Assembly: GCA_033557465.1 (NCBI GenBank)
Contig: CM066037.1
Location: 518,684,686 to 518,748,685, forward strand
DNA length: 64,000 bases
Direction: 5' to 3'
From: Ichthyophis bannanicus
Lineage: Eukaryota > Chordata > Amphibia > Gymnophiona > Ichthyophiidae
Part shown: positions 24,270 through 36,324 of the stretch, piece after piece
Layout of the letters: the number at the start of each line of letters is the position of its first letter
How positions within the stretch are numbered: position 1 is the stretch's first letter
The notes under the pieces: generated by a model
Told to the model about the DNA's origin: nothing
What the model saw: only the letters and a program-made list of their open reading frames with translations
The model's database searches: none
Translations under genes and position numbers: made by a program

Positions 24270-24589
24270 CTTAGTTTTAAGTTTTTGTTTAGATCTTTAA
24301 GTTCTTTACTTCCTAAGGTTTGCTATGGATATTTATACTAATAAAACTGTACCTAATACGTTTAATATACCTTGTTCACCTGAAGCTTAATTAATCTCAG
24401 GTCCTTAGTGTATGACTGATTTGGGTAACGAGCTTCACCTGAGAGCACCCTGTGTCTTTTAAGATGTGTAAGTACCTATAATGCTACGATTATCCCAGGG
24501 GTGGGTGGGTGAGGGGAGGGAGGGAAATAACACTTATTAAAGGAGGGCTGCTACACAGTACCCTGTCCTGTGCTGCTGAGGTAAGCTAT

Positions 24590-24890
24590 ATTCTTATTTG
24601 ATTGTAAATTTTAAATTATAGCTCTTTGCTGCTGCTGGGCTCTAACTTATTATGAAATTTAAACTACAAGCTCTCTGCTGTGTTCTAAATTTAACCAGAA
24701 AGCTCTCTTCTGTGTTTTAAATTTAAACTAAAAGTACTTTGCTGATACTAGGCCCTGAGTGACTATTAAATTTAAACTACAAGCTCTCTGCTGGGTATGA
24801 TATGTAACCAGAAAGTTCTCTTCTGTGTTTTAAATTTAAACTTAAACTGCTGCTACTAGGCCCTGACTGATTTAACAAAAAATGGTGGGT
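24590..24890. repeat. Short imperfect tandem repeats, probable CR1-L 5' UTR
   Basis: Blocks such as 'tttaaactacaagctctctg', 'aaccagaaagctctcttctg' and 'gatactaggccctga' recur three or more times at roughly 60-120 base spacing. Confidence 0.6.
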
Positions 24891-25870
24891 TCACAGATTA
24901 ATTAGCTTTAATACAAAGAATTCCTTACAGAAAATTCCCAGAAGTATATACTCACAATTGCAGATCTCTCTCCAGACCTTTGAGTCATTGTATGCTCTTT
25001 AACTTTCAGAGGTTGTGTTGGAGTAAAATTATATAAAATCTGGTGGTTAACTGGTATTAAACCAGATCCCATTACCTTTCAGTGGATTTTGTTCTCAGTA
25101 AGGAATTATAGTTGCTATGTTAGCCAGTGATCCAAGTTATGCCAGCACAAATTACAAGACCCTACTTTTAACATGGGAATGACATTGATAATAAAAGGCT
25201 TGCATTCATGCCTCTCTGAATGTATTGCACATGGTCCAGTGCAGTAAATGCAAAGAAGGGTGCTATGTTAGTGCAACAAAGCAAAAATTGAAGGCACTTA
25301 TCGATCTTCATAGATAAATTATAAACTGACAGAGCAGTAGGTGAAACTTTCCCAAAAGAAAATCCCTTCCCTAACAGTTTTACAATTAATGTACTTAAAG
25401 GAAACTTCAGGAACACAGAGGAACAAAACAACATTTGAAATTAGGTGATCAAACAGTTTGAAACTAACATCAGAGACATTAGCCTTTGACCCATTATTAG
25501 ATACTAGGGTCTTCCAACTGTAAAATATTAATGTCTCATCACTTCCGTCTACCCCAACTCTTTTGTAATGAGTTGTAATGGCATATACAGACAGCCTAAG
25601 ACCTAGATGAGTATTTACTATTTAAACAGTGGTTTAAGCATGGTTTCCTGACTGATCTGAAGAGAGCAGAAATCTGGAAAGTTTGCCACAATAAGAATGA
25701 ATCGCCTACATTTTGACTTATTTCTACAGTTCACAGGGAAGATAAGATGATGGACCCTGCTGCCTTGTTTAGCTAGCTAGAACACCATTGCTGAATATAC
25801 AGTTGGCTTTGTGTAGCTTTATAAAACCATGTTTTCTATGTACATTAAAATAAAATTCAAATTTTCACAG
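24891..25870 (+). other. Intron upstream of the second exon
   Basis: AT-rich DNA without recognisable repeats. The acceptor of the next exon closes it (tttcacag). Confidence 0.5.
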
Positions 25871-26074
25871 ATTCGTGGAACACTGAAAAGCTGGACCAAA
25901 CTTTGGTGTGTGTTGAAGCCTGGAGTACTACTTATCTATAAAACTCCCAAAAATGACCAATGGGTCGGGACCGTGCTATTGAATGCCTGTGAAATCATTG
26001 AAAGGCCATCAAAAAAGGATGGGTTTTGCTTTAAGATCTTTCATCCATTAGAGCAATCCATTTGGGCTGTCAAA
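25871..26074 (+). CDS. OSBPL8: OSBPL8-like internal exon, PH domain core (exon 2 of 3 seen)
   Basis: The exon has 204 bases and 68 codons, starting IRGTLKSWTKLWCVLKPG and ending SIWAVK. It is bordered by tttcacag and gtaagc, phase 0 both sides. It continues directly in frame from exon 17332-17433 and holds the central PH strands, including the W-x-K-L-W-C-V-L-K pattern typical of ORP5/ORP8 PH domains. No stop or frameshift is present, so unlike its surroundings it is under constraint. A DIRS copy begins only about 82 bases after its donor site. Confidence 0.93.
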
Positions 26075-26156
26075 GTAAGCAAATATCTATTCTTGTAATA
26101 ATATAGTATAAATGCTTAGCTTTAAAGGTTTCCTTTCTAAATAACAGGATTACTTT

Positions 26157-26330
26157 TATCTCCAGGAACAAACAGGAATGTAGTCTTCACATACGTATGG
26201 GAGACATCTGACACCAGCGGAGCCCGCATGGCATGCTCCCCAACTACCAATAGGGAAGCCTTTGAGAGCACTCCACTGCGCCTGCGCCACTGCCTTTCCG
26301 CTCTCCCAACTCCCTCTCCTTGGTTCTTCT
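26157..26330 (+). repeat. Left inverted terminal repeat of DIRS-C
   Basis: Starts tatctccaggaacaaacagg and continues to 'caactccctctccttggtt', inverse of 43991-44150 with mismatches. It lies 82 bases after the exon 25871-26074. Confidence 0.85.
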
Positions 26331-26532
26331 TTTTCCACGGAACCAACAGGTTAAAACCCTGTTCCTAGAGAAAAGCACCTCAATTTTTCTTCAAAAAGCA
26401 CTTTTGCCTCATCACGCCAGTATAGCTCGATTCTGGTATCATTTTGTTGTTTGATTTTTCCCTAAAATCCCATTATCTCTATTTCTTTTTCCCAAAAACC
26501 TTTCTCTCAGGTCCTTGTTCACCAACTTCACG

Positions 26533-28560
26533 ATGGAAAAATCCTGGAGTGGGTTCAAAAAATGTACCAAGTGCTCCAGCACCATTTCGGTAACAGATAA
26601 ACACAGCTGGTGTCTGAAATGCCTTGGTCCCGACCATGTTCCCCAAGCCTGTTCCCTTTATAAACAGATGATGAAGAGAGGCCTAGGGAACAGAGCCAAA
26701 AAGTTTGAGGAACTCTTTCCATCGGACTCGATGTCGTTGGCCTCAACTTCCTCCAGAGCTTCCTCATGTTCTCAGGGCTTTAAGCTTTCTAAGGACTACA
26801 AACACGCAGAGAAAAAGAGCAAAAGACCTACGTCTTCTTCGAGGTCTTCCAAGGAAAAACAAAAGCCTCGTGAACCCTCAAAGAAGTTGAAGGAATCGAA
26901 GGAGAAGTCCAAGGATTCCTCAAGTATGTCTCGGGAATTGAGGGAAAGATCACGCTCTAAACACAGAGAGTCTTCCAGGACTACTTCTGACTCTGGCCAT
27001 TGGCCCAGGCATCCCCGGTGGGAGGATTTGTCCTCCAAAGCCTTGGTAGGGAATCGGGAGGCACCCAAGGTCTCGACCTCTGGAGAGCCCCCGATTCCTT
27101 GCTCTGGTACAGTAGCGGCAAACCCTGTTCTTACATTGCACCAGATGCAGGCAACCTCCTTGAATCAATGCATGCTATCCTTGGAGAGGACTTTAGCAGC
27201 CTTCCTCACAGCATCGGTTCCTCTTGCACCGACAGCTGGGGGGCTGCATACCGGGGCATTGAAATTGGTGACCCCATTGACACTGATCCAGACATCGACA
27301 TCGGTACCACCATCGGCACCGATCCAGTCTGCCTCGAGATCCAAATCCCCGGTGCCGACACAGACATCGGTCTCGGCCACCAAAAATTCCATGGATGAGA
27401 ACTACAGTTCTAGATCCAAAGGTATTGAGGAACATCGACATCGATCATACAAGCATTGACATTGTCGATACTAACCTGTATTAGACTCAGATATGGCAGA
27501 TTCTGACCATCACTCCTTCTATTCCACAGACCTCCATGACATTATCTCAGAGTCCTTGCCTCCAACCACAAGCACTCGCAGGAAATCACCACTGGAAGAC
27601 ATGTCTTTCCAAGAATTTATCCGAGACATGGCGGCGGGGTTATCGATTCCTGCTTCATCAGAACCGGAACTGAGGGCAGAGGAGATGGAAATACTCCAGT
27701 ACCCTAGAGCTCCAAAAGAAGCTACAATATTCCAAGTGCATTGCATACTCCACAACTTGATGCTTCGAATGTGGGAGACCCCTCTCACGGTATTGCCCAT
27801 TAGCCAACAGCTCGATACTATGTACAGGTACCGGAGTGTCCTGTTTTTTAAAAACCACAACTTGAATTGGTGGTGGTTGAATCGGTGATGCGTCGTATCA
27901 GGAACGGCAAGAACCACTCTTCCCATACCTCCAGGAAGGGAATCCAAGAATCTTGATTCCTTTGCTCGCCGATCCTTTCAGACTTCAATGCTAGCCAGCA
28001 GAATCAACTCTTACGTTCTGTATATGGGAATGTTCTTCAAAGATCTTAATAAGGACTTGGAAGGATTTCTTCCATTCCTTCCTGAGAAGAGACATGCTTT
28101 TCAGGCTGTGCTTGCACGCAGTCAAAATGTGTCAAAGTTTGTAAACAGGGCAGCATTCAATGCCTTTGAATCCACTAGTACAGCTTCATCTATTGCCATA
28201 GGTGCACGCTGGTTAGCATGGCTCCAAGCATCAGACCTGTAACAGTGGGTCCAGGACAAGCTTGGTGGTAATCACTGTACCAGGTGAGAACCTCTTTGGT
28301 AAAACCTGGAGGGAGAAGGCCGGAGAGCTGGAGACAGATGACACGATGCTTAAAAGGCTCTCCAGGAAGACTGCTGACCAAATAAAGAAAAAGGCAGCAG
28401 CTTAAAGACCCTTCTACCCAAACAAGAAGAGATTCTACCTCTCCTATTCTCAGCCTGCTTATCAGCCCCAACAAAAACAGGGTCATAAGCAAGCAAAGAA
28501 GCCCAGGTTAGTTAAACCACAGCCAGTCAGCCACCCATGCACTGACAGCACCCAGTTTTT
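26533..28560 (+). pseudogene. DIRS-C gag-like gene
   Basis: The ATG at 26533 opens with a Cys-rich block (FKKCTKCSSTI, then WCLKCLGPDHVPQAC), conserved in all DIRS gags here and likely zinc-binding. A long Ser/Lys/Arg-rich linker follows (26720-26990), then a low-complexity Ser/Thr/Pro region. The first frame ends at 27459. Conserved capsid-like segments follow in other frames: SPLEDMSFQEFIRDMAAGLS, MWETPLTVLP, RINSYVLYMGMF and GARWLAWLQASDL. Several stops and frameshifts make it inactive. Confidence 0.82.
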
Positions 28561-29010
28561 GACTACAATCTAGGGAGCACAGCCAACCTGTCCCTGCACA
28601 TTCATGAACCTACAACCATCCCAAGAAGAATCTGCCATTTTTCACATTGATGGCACTCCATCACAGAACAGTGGACCCTGTCCATAGTTCAGAAAGGTTA
28701 CCAGTTAAATTTTCAGAAACTTCCCCCCCTCACCACTCCCCTCGACACCCTGCTGAAACAGGAGGTCAATAATCTCCTTTCCCAAAGAAACATAGAAGCA
28801 GTTTCTCAAAACCAGCTGCTAAAAGGCTATTACTCCTCCCCTACGTCCTCTTTCCAAAGAAATCAGGGGCTACAGACCCATTCTCGACCTCAGAGAGCTA
28901 AATAAATGTCTAGTCAAGGAGAAATTCAAAATGATCTCTCTGGGAACCCTCCTTCTCTACCTGTAGGAATAGGACTGGCTCTGTTCCCTAGACCTCAGAG
29001 GCCTACACTC

Positions 29011-30365
29011 GTATCTCCAGGAACAAGCAGGAATGTAGTCATCACATATGGGTATCGTCGGTACCGATGGAGCCTGCGCAGGAACGCTCCTCAGCGTCCA
29101 ATTAGAAAGCTTTTGAGAGCATCCCACAGTGCCTGCGTGCTGCCTTCCCGCCTTTCCCAACTGCCTCTCTCCGGTTCTTTTTTTTCCGCGGAGCCAGCAA
29201 GTCATTGTTCCTGTCACCGCAGAAGAATTCTTCTTTCTTTCTTTCTTTCTTTTTTGTGGTCGCATCTGCCTTCCTCGACGCTTACCGGTACCGCCATTTT
29301 TTTCTTATTATTTTCTGTCTTTAAAAAAAATAATATATATATATATATATATATATCTACTAGGACTTTTTCCTATTTTTCCCAGGTGCACGCACCTTTT
29401 TGGGCCTTAGGCCCAAAACCTTTTCCTACAATGGAGAAAAAATGTTTAGGTCCTGACCACTCCATCACGGATTGTATGTCCTGCGCCATGATGTCTAAAA
29501 GAGGTCGGCAGAACCGAGCTGCTAAGCTCAGTACCCTGTTTCCCTCTGATGCAGCTTCGGTGGCATCGACGTCTTCCAGGGCTGCTTCTTCCTCCCGTGG
29601 ATCTCAGGTAACTAAACATAAGTCCATCCGGTCCTCAAAGGGTAGATCTCCTTCTAAGCATCGAGATGCCCCTGGCGTTGCCTTTGAGGATTCTGCACCG
29701 GCAAAATTGCCCCAGCGGGAGGCTTCGGCTTCCAAAGCGTTATCGGGGCTCCAGGATGTTCTCGGGGCCTCGACCTCGGCAGAACTATTGGTGCCATGCT
29801 CTGGGGTACCGGCGGTCTTATCCGGTACCGACATCCAGGCATCGGCAGCGTCGATAGACCAGAGATTCCTGGCTATTGAGCGCAGTCTGGCGGCTCTCCT
29901 TGCGGCATCGACGCCCTTGGAACCGCGACAGACAATACAGTCGGTATCAGTACCAATAGCATCAACATCGGCACGGGTGTCTGCTTTGCCAGTATCCAGC
30001 CATCCGATACCCTCGGGTACCGACACCCCGGTACGATTACTCTCGGTACCGACTTCGGTCGGTACTGGTATCGGGCTCTTCAAGAGCATCCGGACAGGCG
30101 GTACTTCGAGTCCTCAGAAGATTCTGAGGATTCTGACAGTTCTGTCGATGCAGGAATGCTTCTCCCAGAGGAGCCCTCCTCCCCTAAGTGCAGGATGTCT
30201 CCTTCAGAGGATATTTCCTTCCAGGATTTCATCAGGGAGGTGGCTCGGGGTCTATCCATTATTGTGACCCCTGAAACAGAGCCCAGAGCTAAGGAGTGGG
30301 AAATTTTACAATATCCCAAAACTCCTAAGGAGGCAGCTACCATGCCCATCCATGAGATTTTACAT
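29011..30365 (+). mobile_element. DIRS-D: 5' part of a DIRS copy inserted into the RT of DIRS-C
   Basis: A left ITR (29011-29195, tatctccaggaacaagcagg) cuts C exactly within the RT motif A region. A leader with a t/c-rich and (at)n stretch and a gag from 29430 follow. D stops at the gag codons for HEIL, where DIRS-B starts. Its 3' half (end of gag, pol, YR, ICR, right ITR) is not present anywhere in the nest. Confidence 0.82.
29430..30365 (+). pseudogene. DIRS-D gag-like gene, truncated
   Basis: Starts MEKKCLGPDHSITDCMSC, so the first C-x-x-C of the Cys-rich block is missing. The middle is rich in Ser/Ala and in the DNA motif ggtaccg. After one frame change it continues with CRMSPSEDISFQDFIREVA, RGLSI and ATMPIHEIL before being cut by DIRS-B. 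Confidence 0.8.
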
Positions 30366-30776
30366 GTTCTCCAGGACCAAGCAGGAAGTCAGTCCTCACA
30401 TATGGGTGACATCGACGTCGATGGAGCCCCCATGCGGAGCATTTCCCCAGCTTTCAAAGAAAGCCTTTGGGAATACACCCACGCATGCATGGTCCCCTTC
30501 CCGCCCAAAGGTGCCATCTTGCTCAGTCTTTCTTTTTCCGTGGAGCCCAACGGACGTCTGTTCTTGTCACCCAGAAAAGTTGGATTTTTTTCTGCGATTC
30601 TCGCACCTCTTTTTGTCCAGTTCGACACCGGTTCCCCTTCCGGCCCGGGTTCGGTACGCCGGTATCGACCCGATCTCTATTTTTTGTTTTTTTGCCCTTC
30701 ATGGCATGCGTTCGCGCTCTTTTTTTTCTTTTCCCTGGAGGACCGGTCCTTTGACCTCGTGGGGGCCCTTTTTCCC

Positions 30777-32585
30777 CCGATAGCCTCCAGTGGGTTTAAA
30801 AAGTGTGATCGTTGTAAGAAACTCATGTCTCTTACCAACACACACGACTGCTGCCTGAGTTGCCTCAGGCCTGACCATGATCCCAAGATCTGTGTCCCAT
30901 GTGGCAAAATGTCCACCAAGGCACTCAGGAGCCGGCAGCATCAGAAGGAGAGGATTTTCTCAGACTCGGCCTCTGGACGAGCCCGGACCTCGTCAGAGGC
31001 CTCGACGTCTCGGGAGTCTGACCCCGAGCTTTGTCGAGGTTCCTCTGAAAGGGGGTCCCCCAGTCGGGAGCAAAGAGGAAGAGAAAGTTCGTGAGGGTGG
31101 CATCGGAGGAAGCTTCTGGTTCCTCGAAGGCCAGATCTCAGACCCCTGACCACCGCCCCGGGCCCTTGGAGCTGGAGAAGCCAAATAAGGTATCCTGTGT
31201 AGAGCCGGAGTCTGTCGAGCACGTAAGTCCTGTTGTCCTCGAGGACTCACCCCCTAGGGAACCGACATCGGGCCCGGTGCCACCGGGGCCCGAGTCGGTG
31301 GCTGCTGAGTCTCCTGAGCTTGGACTCAGGCTGACAGCCTTGGAGTGCAGATTGTCTTCCTTCATGGATCAGCAGCGGGTGCTGATGGCCAGCCTGACTG
31401 TTGCATTTGCCCCGACCACCGGGACGTCGACGTCTAAGTCGACCCCGGAGACAGAGCCGATTCTCGAAGCTATGAAGGCCCGAGTCCGGTCTCGGTCATC
31501 CGGGTGGGTGTTGCTGGAACCCGCACGGTCAGAGCCCCTCGACTCTTCTTCGGATGAGTCTGCATGGGAAACGGAGGACGAGGAGTCCCCCGATACATTT
31601 CAGACTTGGTGTGTCCCTTCGGATTCGCCGTAGTCCAAGCCCCGGAGTAGGTGTTCTCGGAGTTGGTTAAGGACATGCCAACCGAGGAGGAGCCGAAGAG
31701 CTAGATGCCCTCCAGTATGACTCTCCCCCGAGGGAGGCCTTTACTGTGCCGGTTCCTCCGATGCTGGAACGGCTCCTTTTCTGAATGTGGGAGGCACCAG
31801 CCTCGGCACCAGTTTTGAGCAAGCGGATCGATTCCATGTATCGAGTCCGGAAGAGCCCTGGTTTTCAGAAGGCGCAGCTGCTGCACCATTCTATGGTTGT
31901 GGAATCAGTCATGCATCGTCTGAAGAGCCAGAAGATGCACTCCGCAGTGCCCCCCGGCAGGGAGGCCCGAAGCCTAAATGCCATCGGCAGAAAGTGCTTC
32001 CAGGGCTCGATGCTTGCTTGCCGTGTCCAAGCCCACCAGCTGAACATGGGCATGTACTTGCGGGACCTGGCTAAAGAGATAGCCGGGTTCTCGGCTGGTC
32101 TCTCCGGGGAACCTTTGCAGAGGTTCCAATCCTTGTCCTTGGGGGTCCAGGAATGTTCCAAATTCATCTCCCGGGCAGCCTACGATGGCTTCGAGGCTTC
32201 AGCCCGCATAGCGGCGGCTGGCATCGGTGCTCGACGCCAGGCATGGCTACAGTCATCGGACCTCCAGCCATGGGTGCAGGACAAGTTGGTCGATGTCCCA
32301 TGCCGGGGTGAAAACCTCTTCGGTAAGCCCATGGCCGAAAAGGCTGCTGAGCTCGAGACTGAGACTCTGACAAGGACAAGGTTGTCCAGGAAAACTTCTG
32401 CCCCTTCTCATAAGAAGAAGGGCTCGGGGAAAAACGTCTTTTACCCAAGAAAGGCGCCTGCCTACAAACCTTTCCCTCATTATCAGGCCTCCCTAGCTCC
32501 CCAGCAGGGTCAGCAGGCCAAGGGGCAGGGACATGGGCCCTTTAGGCAGAAAGCCCCCAAGCCTCCAGCTCCTGCTCCTACTTAG
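30777..32585 (+). pseudogene. DIRS-B gag-like gene
   Basis: N-terminal Cys-rich block SGFKKCDRCKKLM with CCLSCLRPDHDPKIC near 30790-30900, then an acidic/Ser-Pro linker in a second frame (31091-31633). The capsid-like C-terminal part lies in 31785-32585: RIDSMYRVRKSPGFQKAQL, LNMGMYLRDLAKEIAG, ECSKFISRAAYDGFEASARI and GARRQAWLQSSDLQPWVQDK, ending in a basic Lys/Gln-rich tail. The intact 266-codon last frame makes this one of the better preserved gags. Confidence 0.83.
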
Positions 32586-32659
32586 CAGAGAGGGGGTTTT
32601 TGACTCCCTCTGCATAGCCTCTCCACCTCTGCTGGCCCACCTCAGCATGGGGGGGTCGC

Positions 32660-34483
32660 TTGGTCCTGTTAGCCCACCAGTGGCCAACCATCACAAGGGA
32701 TGCTTGGGTACTGAGCATAGTCCAAAAGGGCTATATGCTCCATTTCAATCAGGTACCCCCCTCCTACTTCCCAGGGGAGCCTCCAAGGCCGCCTCTGCAT
32801 CAGGAACTCCTTCTCCAGGAACTGCTAGGTCTGCTTCAAGACAGGGTGGTAGAACCTGTACCTCCACATTTGTGGGGACAGGGCTTCTACTCCTGGTACT
32901 TTCTTGTGCCAAAGCGGACTGGAGGTCTCCAGCCCATTCTGGACTTGAGAAATCTCAACAAGTTCTTGAAAAAGAGAAGTTCAAGATGCTAACTCTTGGA
33001 ACACTGTTGCCCTACCTCCAGCAGGGAGATTGGCTATGCTCCTTAGATCTAAAGGATGTGTACACTCACATCCTCATTCATCCAGAACACAGAAAGTACC
33101 TCAGGTTCGTGGTGGCAGGAAGTCATTTTCAGTACAGGGTACTGCCCTTTGGCCTAACCTCCGCCCCACGAGTCTTCACAAAGTGCCTAGCTGTGGTAAC
33201 GGCCTACTTGAGAAACCAGGGTATTTTTGTCTTCCCCTACCTGGACGACTGGCTCATCAGGGGTCAGACTCTCCAGGAGGCCAGGCAAGCCACCCTCCGC
33301 ACTGTCTCTCTTCTTCAGCAACTGGGTTTTGTCATAAACTTCGCAAAGTCCACTTTGCTCCCCTCCCAGAACCTAGAGTTCATAGGGGCAAGGTTGGACT
33401 CCTTGCAAGCAAAGGCTTACTTGCCAGAGGACAGGGCGGAAAGGCTGATGAGCTTGGCCAGACGGTTCATGAGCAACCCACTGGTTTCCGCCAGGCTTTG
33501 CCTAAGGCTCCTAGGCCATATGGCGTCGACAGTGCATGTGACTCCCAATGCTCGCCTGAATATGCAGCCTGCACAGTGGTGTCTCAGAACTCAGTGGTGG
33601 CAGGCCACAGGAAGCCTCCGAGACAAAGTAAGGGTGTCCAAACCCTTCCTGAACTCCCTGCAGTGGTGGCTACACTCCCCCAACCTTCTACAGGGGATTC
33701 CTTTTCAGGTACCTGTTCCCACTGTGGTACTCGCAACTGATGGGCAAGTGCACACAGGGCCTGTGGTCCCCATGGGAGGCCACTCAGCAGATCAACCTGC
33801 TAGAACTCAGAGCGATACGTTTAGCCCTCAAGGCCTTCGCCCACACCCTGGCCCACCAGGCTGTCTTGGTACAGACAGACAACCAAGTGGCAATGTTTTA
33901 TGTCAACAAGCAGGGGGGCACAGGGTCAAGGCTCCTGTGTCGAGAGACACAGGCTGTCTGCTCCTTTGCACTTTGACACAACATACTGCTGAGGGCAGTC
34001 TATCTTCCTGGCCAGGAAAACTTTCTAGCAGACAGATTGAGCAGGGTCCTACAACCTCACGAGTGGCAACTGCACCCTTCGGTGGTCCAGACCATTTTTC
34101 TGAGATGGGGACTTCCGTCTATCGACCTCTTTGCCAGTCCCATGAACCGGCTGCTGCCCCAGTTCTGCTCCAGGCAACCGCATCCCAAAAGATTAACGGC
34201 GGATGCCTTCCTGATCTCATGGTGCCAGGGCCTCCTGTATGCTTTTCCTCCCACGCCCCTGGTGGCTCGAGCCTTGTTCAAGATTCTAAGGGACAAGGCC
34301 TCGGTCATCCTGGTGGCCCCCAGATGGCCAAGGCAACCCTGGTTCCCCCTCCTGTTACAGCTGGCGGTGGACACCCCACTTCCTCTGGGGTTACAACCCG
34401 ATCTTCTTTCTCAAGATCAGGAATCCCTTCTGCACCCCAATCTCAAAGCTCTCCATTTGATGGCCTGGAGGCTGCAAGGATAG
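32660..34483 (+). pseudogene. DIRS-B reverse transcriptase-RNase H-methyltransferase-like polyprotein
   Basis: RT finger part in frame 32660-32992 (GFYSWYFLVPKRTGG), then a shift near 32965. The palm follows with SLDLKDVYTHILIHPEHRK (motif A), RVLPFGLTSAPRVFTK, FPYLDDWLIRG (catalytic YLDD intact) and EFIGARLDS. RNase H: VLATDG (first Asp, then a small deletion and frameshift at about 33737), NLLELRAIRLAL, TDNQVAMFYVNKQGG and LADRLSR. The methyltransferase-like part has SIDLFASPMNR, DAFLISW, LLYAFPPTPL and VILVAPRWPRQPWFP, ending at 34483. A stop at 33976 and the shifts inactivate it. Confidence 0.85.
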
Positions 34484-35518
34484 TGCTGGCTTGCTGGGGC
34501 TTGCCTCAGGAAGTCGAGGAGGTTGTCTTGGCTTCGAGGAAGCAATCCACCCGAAAGACCTATGCCCTGAAATGGAGGCGGTTCTCCCTGTGGTGTAATC
34601 AGCGCCAGAAAAACCCCTTCTCCTGTCCTGTGCCAGTGGTGCTTCAGTACCTGCTGCACTTGTCTAATCAGGGTCTTAAGTCCAATTCCGTTAGGGTACA
34701 CCTCTCTGCTCTGGCAGCCCACCACTCAGTGGTGGAGGAGCACTCTTTGTCGGTTCACCCTCTGGTTGCCAGGTTCCTCAGAGGCTTGCTCTTGCTAAAG
34801 CCTCCTCTCCGCCCACCTGCCCCTGAGTGGGAGTTGAATGTGGTTTTGCAACAACTTACTCGCCCACCCTTTGAGCCGATGTCTGTGTCCTTTTCGCTTC
34901 CTTTCTTGGAAGACTCTCTTCCTAGTGGCACTGACCTCGGCCAGGCGAGTGAGTGAACTTCAGGCCCTGGTCTGTGACAGGCCATACACCCGTTTCTATA
35001 GGAACAGGGTAGTCCTTCGTATTCATCCTAAGTTTCTCCCGAAGGTGGTCTCCTCTTTCCACCTCAAACAGGAGGTGGTTCTTCCAACATTCTTCCCTAG
35101 GCCTCATGCAAGCAGGGCTAAAGAAGTCCTCCACACCCTGGACTGTAGAAGGACCTTGTCTTTCTACCTGGAGCGTACTAAGGGTCATAGAAGGGCTACT
35201 CAGCCCTTCGTCTCCTTTGACCCAAACAACTTGAGGGTTCCTGTCTCCAAGCATACCTTGTCCATATGGGTGGCGGACTGTATCACCTGGGCTTACAGGG
35301 CAGCAGACCTTCCCTTGCAGGGTCGAGTCACAGCCCACCGTGTCCAGGCCATGGCTGCATCAGTAGCTCATCTCCGCTCTGTACCGTTGGCAGATATCTG
35401 TAGGGCTGCAACTTGGTCCTCAAGCCAGACTTTTGCAGCCCATTACTGCCTGGAGATGGAGTCCCATAGGGACAGTGCTTTTGGTCAGGCAGTACTCCGG
35501 AATCTCTTTGAGGTTTAG
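34484..35518 (+). pseudogene. DIRS-B tyrosine recombinase
   Basis: The frame overlaps the methyltransferase-like region and then reads RKTYALKWRRFSLWC and NSVRVHLSALAAH (DNA-binding part). After a frameshift near 34890 the catalytic part has TSARRVSELQAL (first Arg kept), TAHRVQA (the second Arg of H-x-x-R is Gln, codon 35345-35347), ICRAATWSS and HYCLEMESHRD (Tyr kept). It would act on the element's termini during circle integration. Confidence 0.85.
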
Positions 35519-35658
35519 GTAACTCCTACCCTCCTGCCCTCTTGTTGGGCTACTGAGGGGTTCTGGTCTCAGTGAAATTCTTTCCTTCATGCTGCTGCTT
35601 CACAGAGGGAGTTTCTTTTTCAGCCTGGGTTCCTGGTAGCCCAGAGCTAGGGAGTTAC

Positions 35659-35755
35659 CCATATGTGAGGACTGACTTCCTGCTTGGTCCTGGAGAAAGA
35701 GTAGTTACTCACCTGTAACAGGTGTTCTCCAGGAGCATCAGGAATCAGTCCTCAC
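35659..35755 (+). repeat. Internal complementary region of DIRS-B
   Basis: Inverse of the left end (catatgtgaggactgacttc, ggtcctggagaa) joined to the inverse of the right end (agtagttactcacctgtaac, aggtgttctccagg). Contains the palindrome acctgt-a-acaggt at 35711-35723. Confidence 0.88.
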
Positions 35756-35802
35756 AACCCTCCCTCCTCCCCTGGGAGTTGCAGTTGTACATAGTTCATT
35801 TT

Positions 35803-35949
35803 GTTTTTTATTTATTTATTTATTTTATTTATTTACATTCTTTTATATACCGCGCTATTCTGCATCAGTGCGGTTTACATTGAACAAACTGAAATTACAT
35901 TGAACAGGACATTATAACTTGGAGATAACTATTTTACAGGGAACATGGG
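35803..35949. repeat. SINE-like 'tatataccgc' repeat, copy 2
   Basis: A ttta/ttat run then 'tatataccgcgctattctg' and 'gcggtttacattgaac'. It lies in the part of DIRS-B between ICR and right ITR, directly before DIRS-A. Confidence 0.65.
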
Positions 35950-36125
35950 CTATCTCCAGGAACAAGCAGGAATGAGTCCTCACATATGCGTACGTCGGTA
36001 CCGATGAAGCCTGTGCGGGAAAGCTCCCCAGCTTCCCAGAAAGGAAAGCTTTTGGGAGCATCCCACAGCGCATGCGCGCTGCCTTCCCGCCTTTCCTGAC
36101 TAACTCTCCTCAGTTCTTCTTTTTC
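35950..36125 (+). repeat. Left inverted terminal repeat of DIRS-A
   Basis: Starts ctatctccaggaacaagcag, includes 'tacgtcggtaccgatg' and 'ctgccttcccgcctttcctg', and ends 'ctcctcagtt', inverse of 41368-41515. Confidence 0.92.
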
Positions 36126-36324
36126 TGCGGAACCAGCAGGTCATGTTCCTGTCACCGCTGAAGAAGTTCTTTATTTTAATTTGTTTCTTTGGCTGTGTGT
36201 CTGCCTTCCCCGCCGGACCGGTACCGCCGGTCTTTGCTTTCTAAAAAAAAAAAAAAATCTTTCTTTTCCCCACTTGGTGTGTTTTCCTACTTAGGCCTCT
36301 AGGCCCTTGAGAAAATTCTACCTC

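Larger units (their letters stand above)
18051..24290 (-). mobile_element. CR1-L: long antisense CR1 LINE carrying an RTE insertion
   Basis: On the minus strand the order is ORF1 (24269 down to about 23390), intergenic spacer, RTE insertion (23173-21048), ORF2 endonuclease (about 21010-20300), RT (19790-18230) and the 3' tail ending at 18051 with the octamer-type 'atgttctt' end. Both ORFs have stops but similarity is continuous. The 5' UTR probably extends to about 24890, where short repeats occur. Confidence 0.88.

Noticed and set aside
24590..24890. A CRISPR-like or satellite array
   Set aside because: Units are imperfect, irregularly spaced and in eukaryotic DNA beside CR1 ORF1; most likely UTR repeats.
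28906..30267. A 453-codon open frame
   Set aside because: It begins in the wrong frame of DIRS-C RT, crosses the DIRS-D left ITR and leader, and ends in D gag. It is a chimera of two elements, not a gene.
32533..34956. 807-codon frame as a single intact DIRS-B protein
   Set aside because: Its first 140 codons are out of frame with the RT finger, and from about 33740 it leaves RNase H for the overlapping YR frame. Only parts are real.
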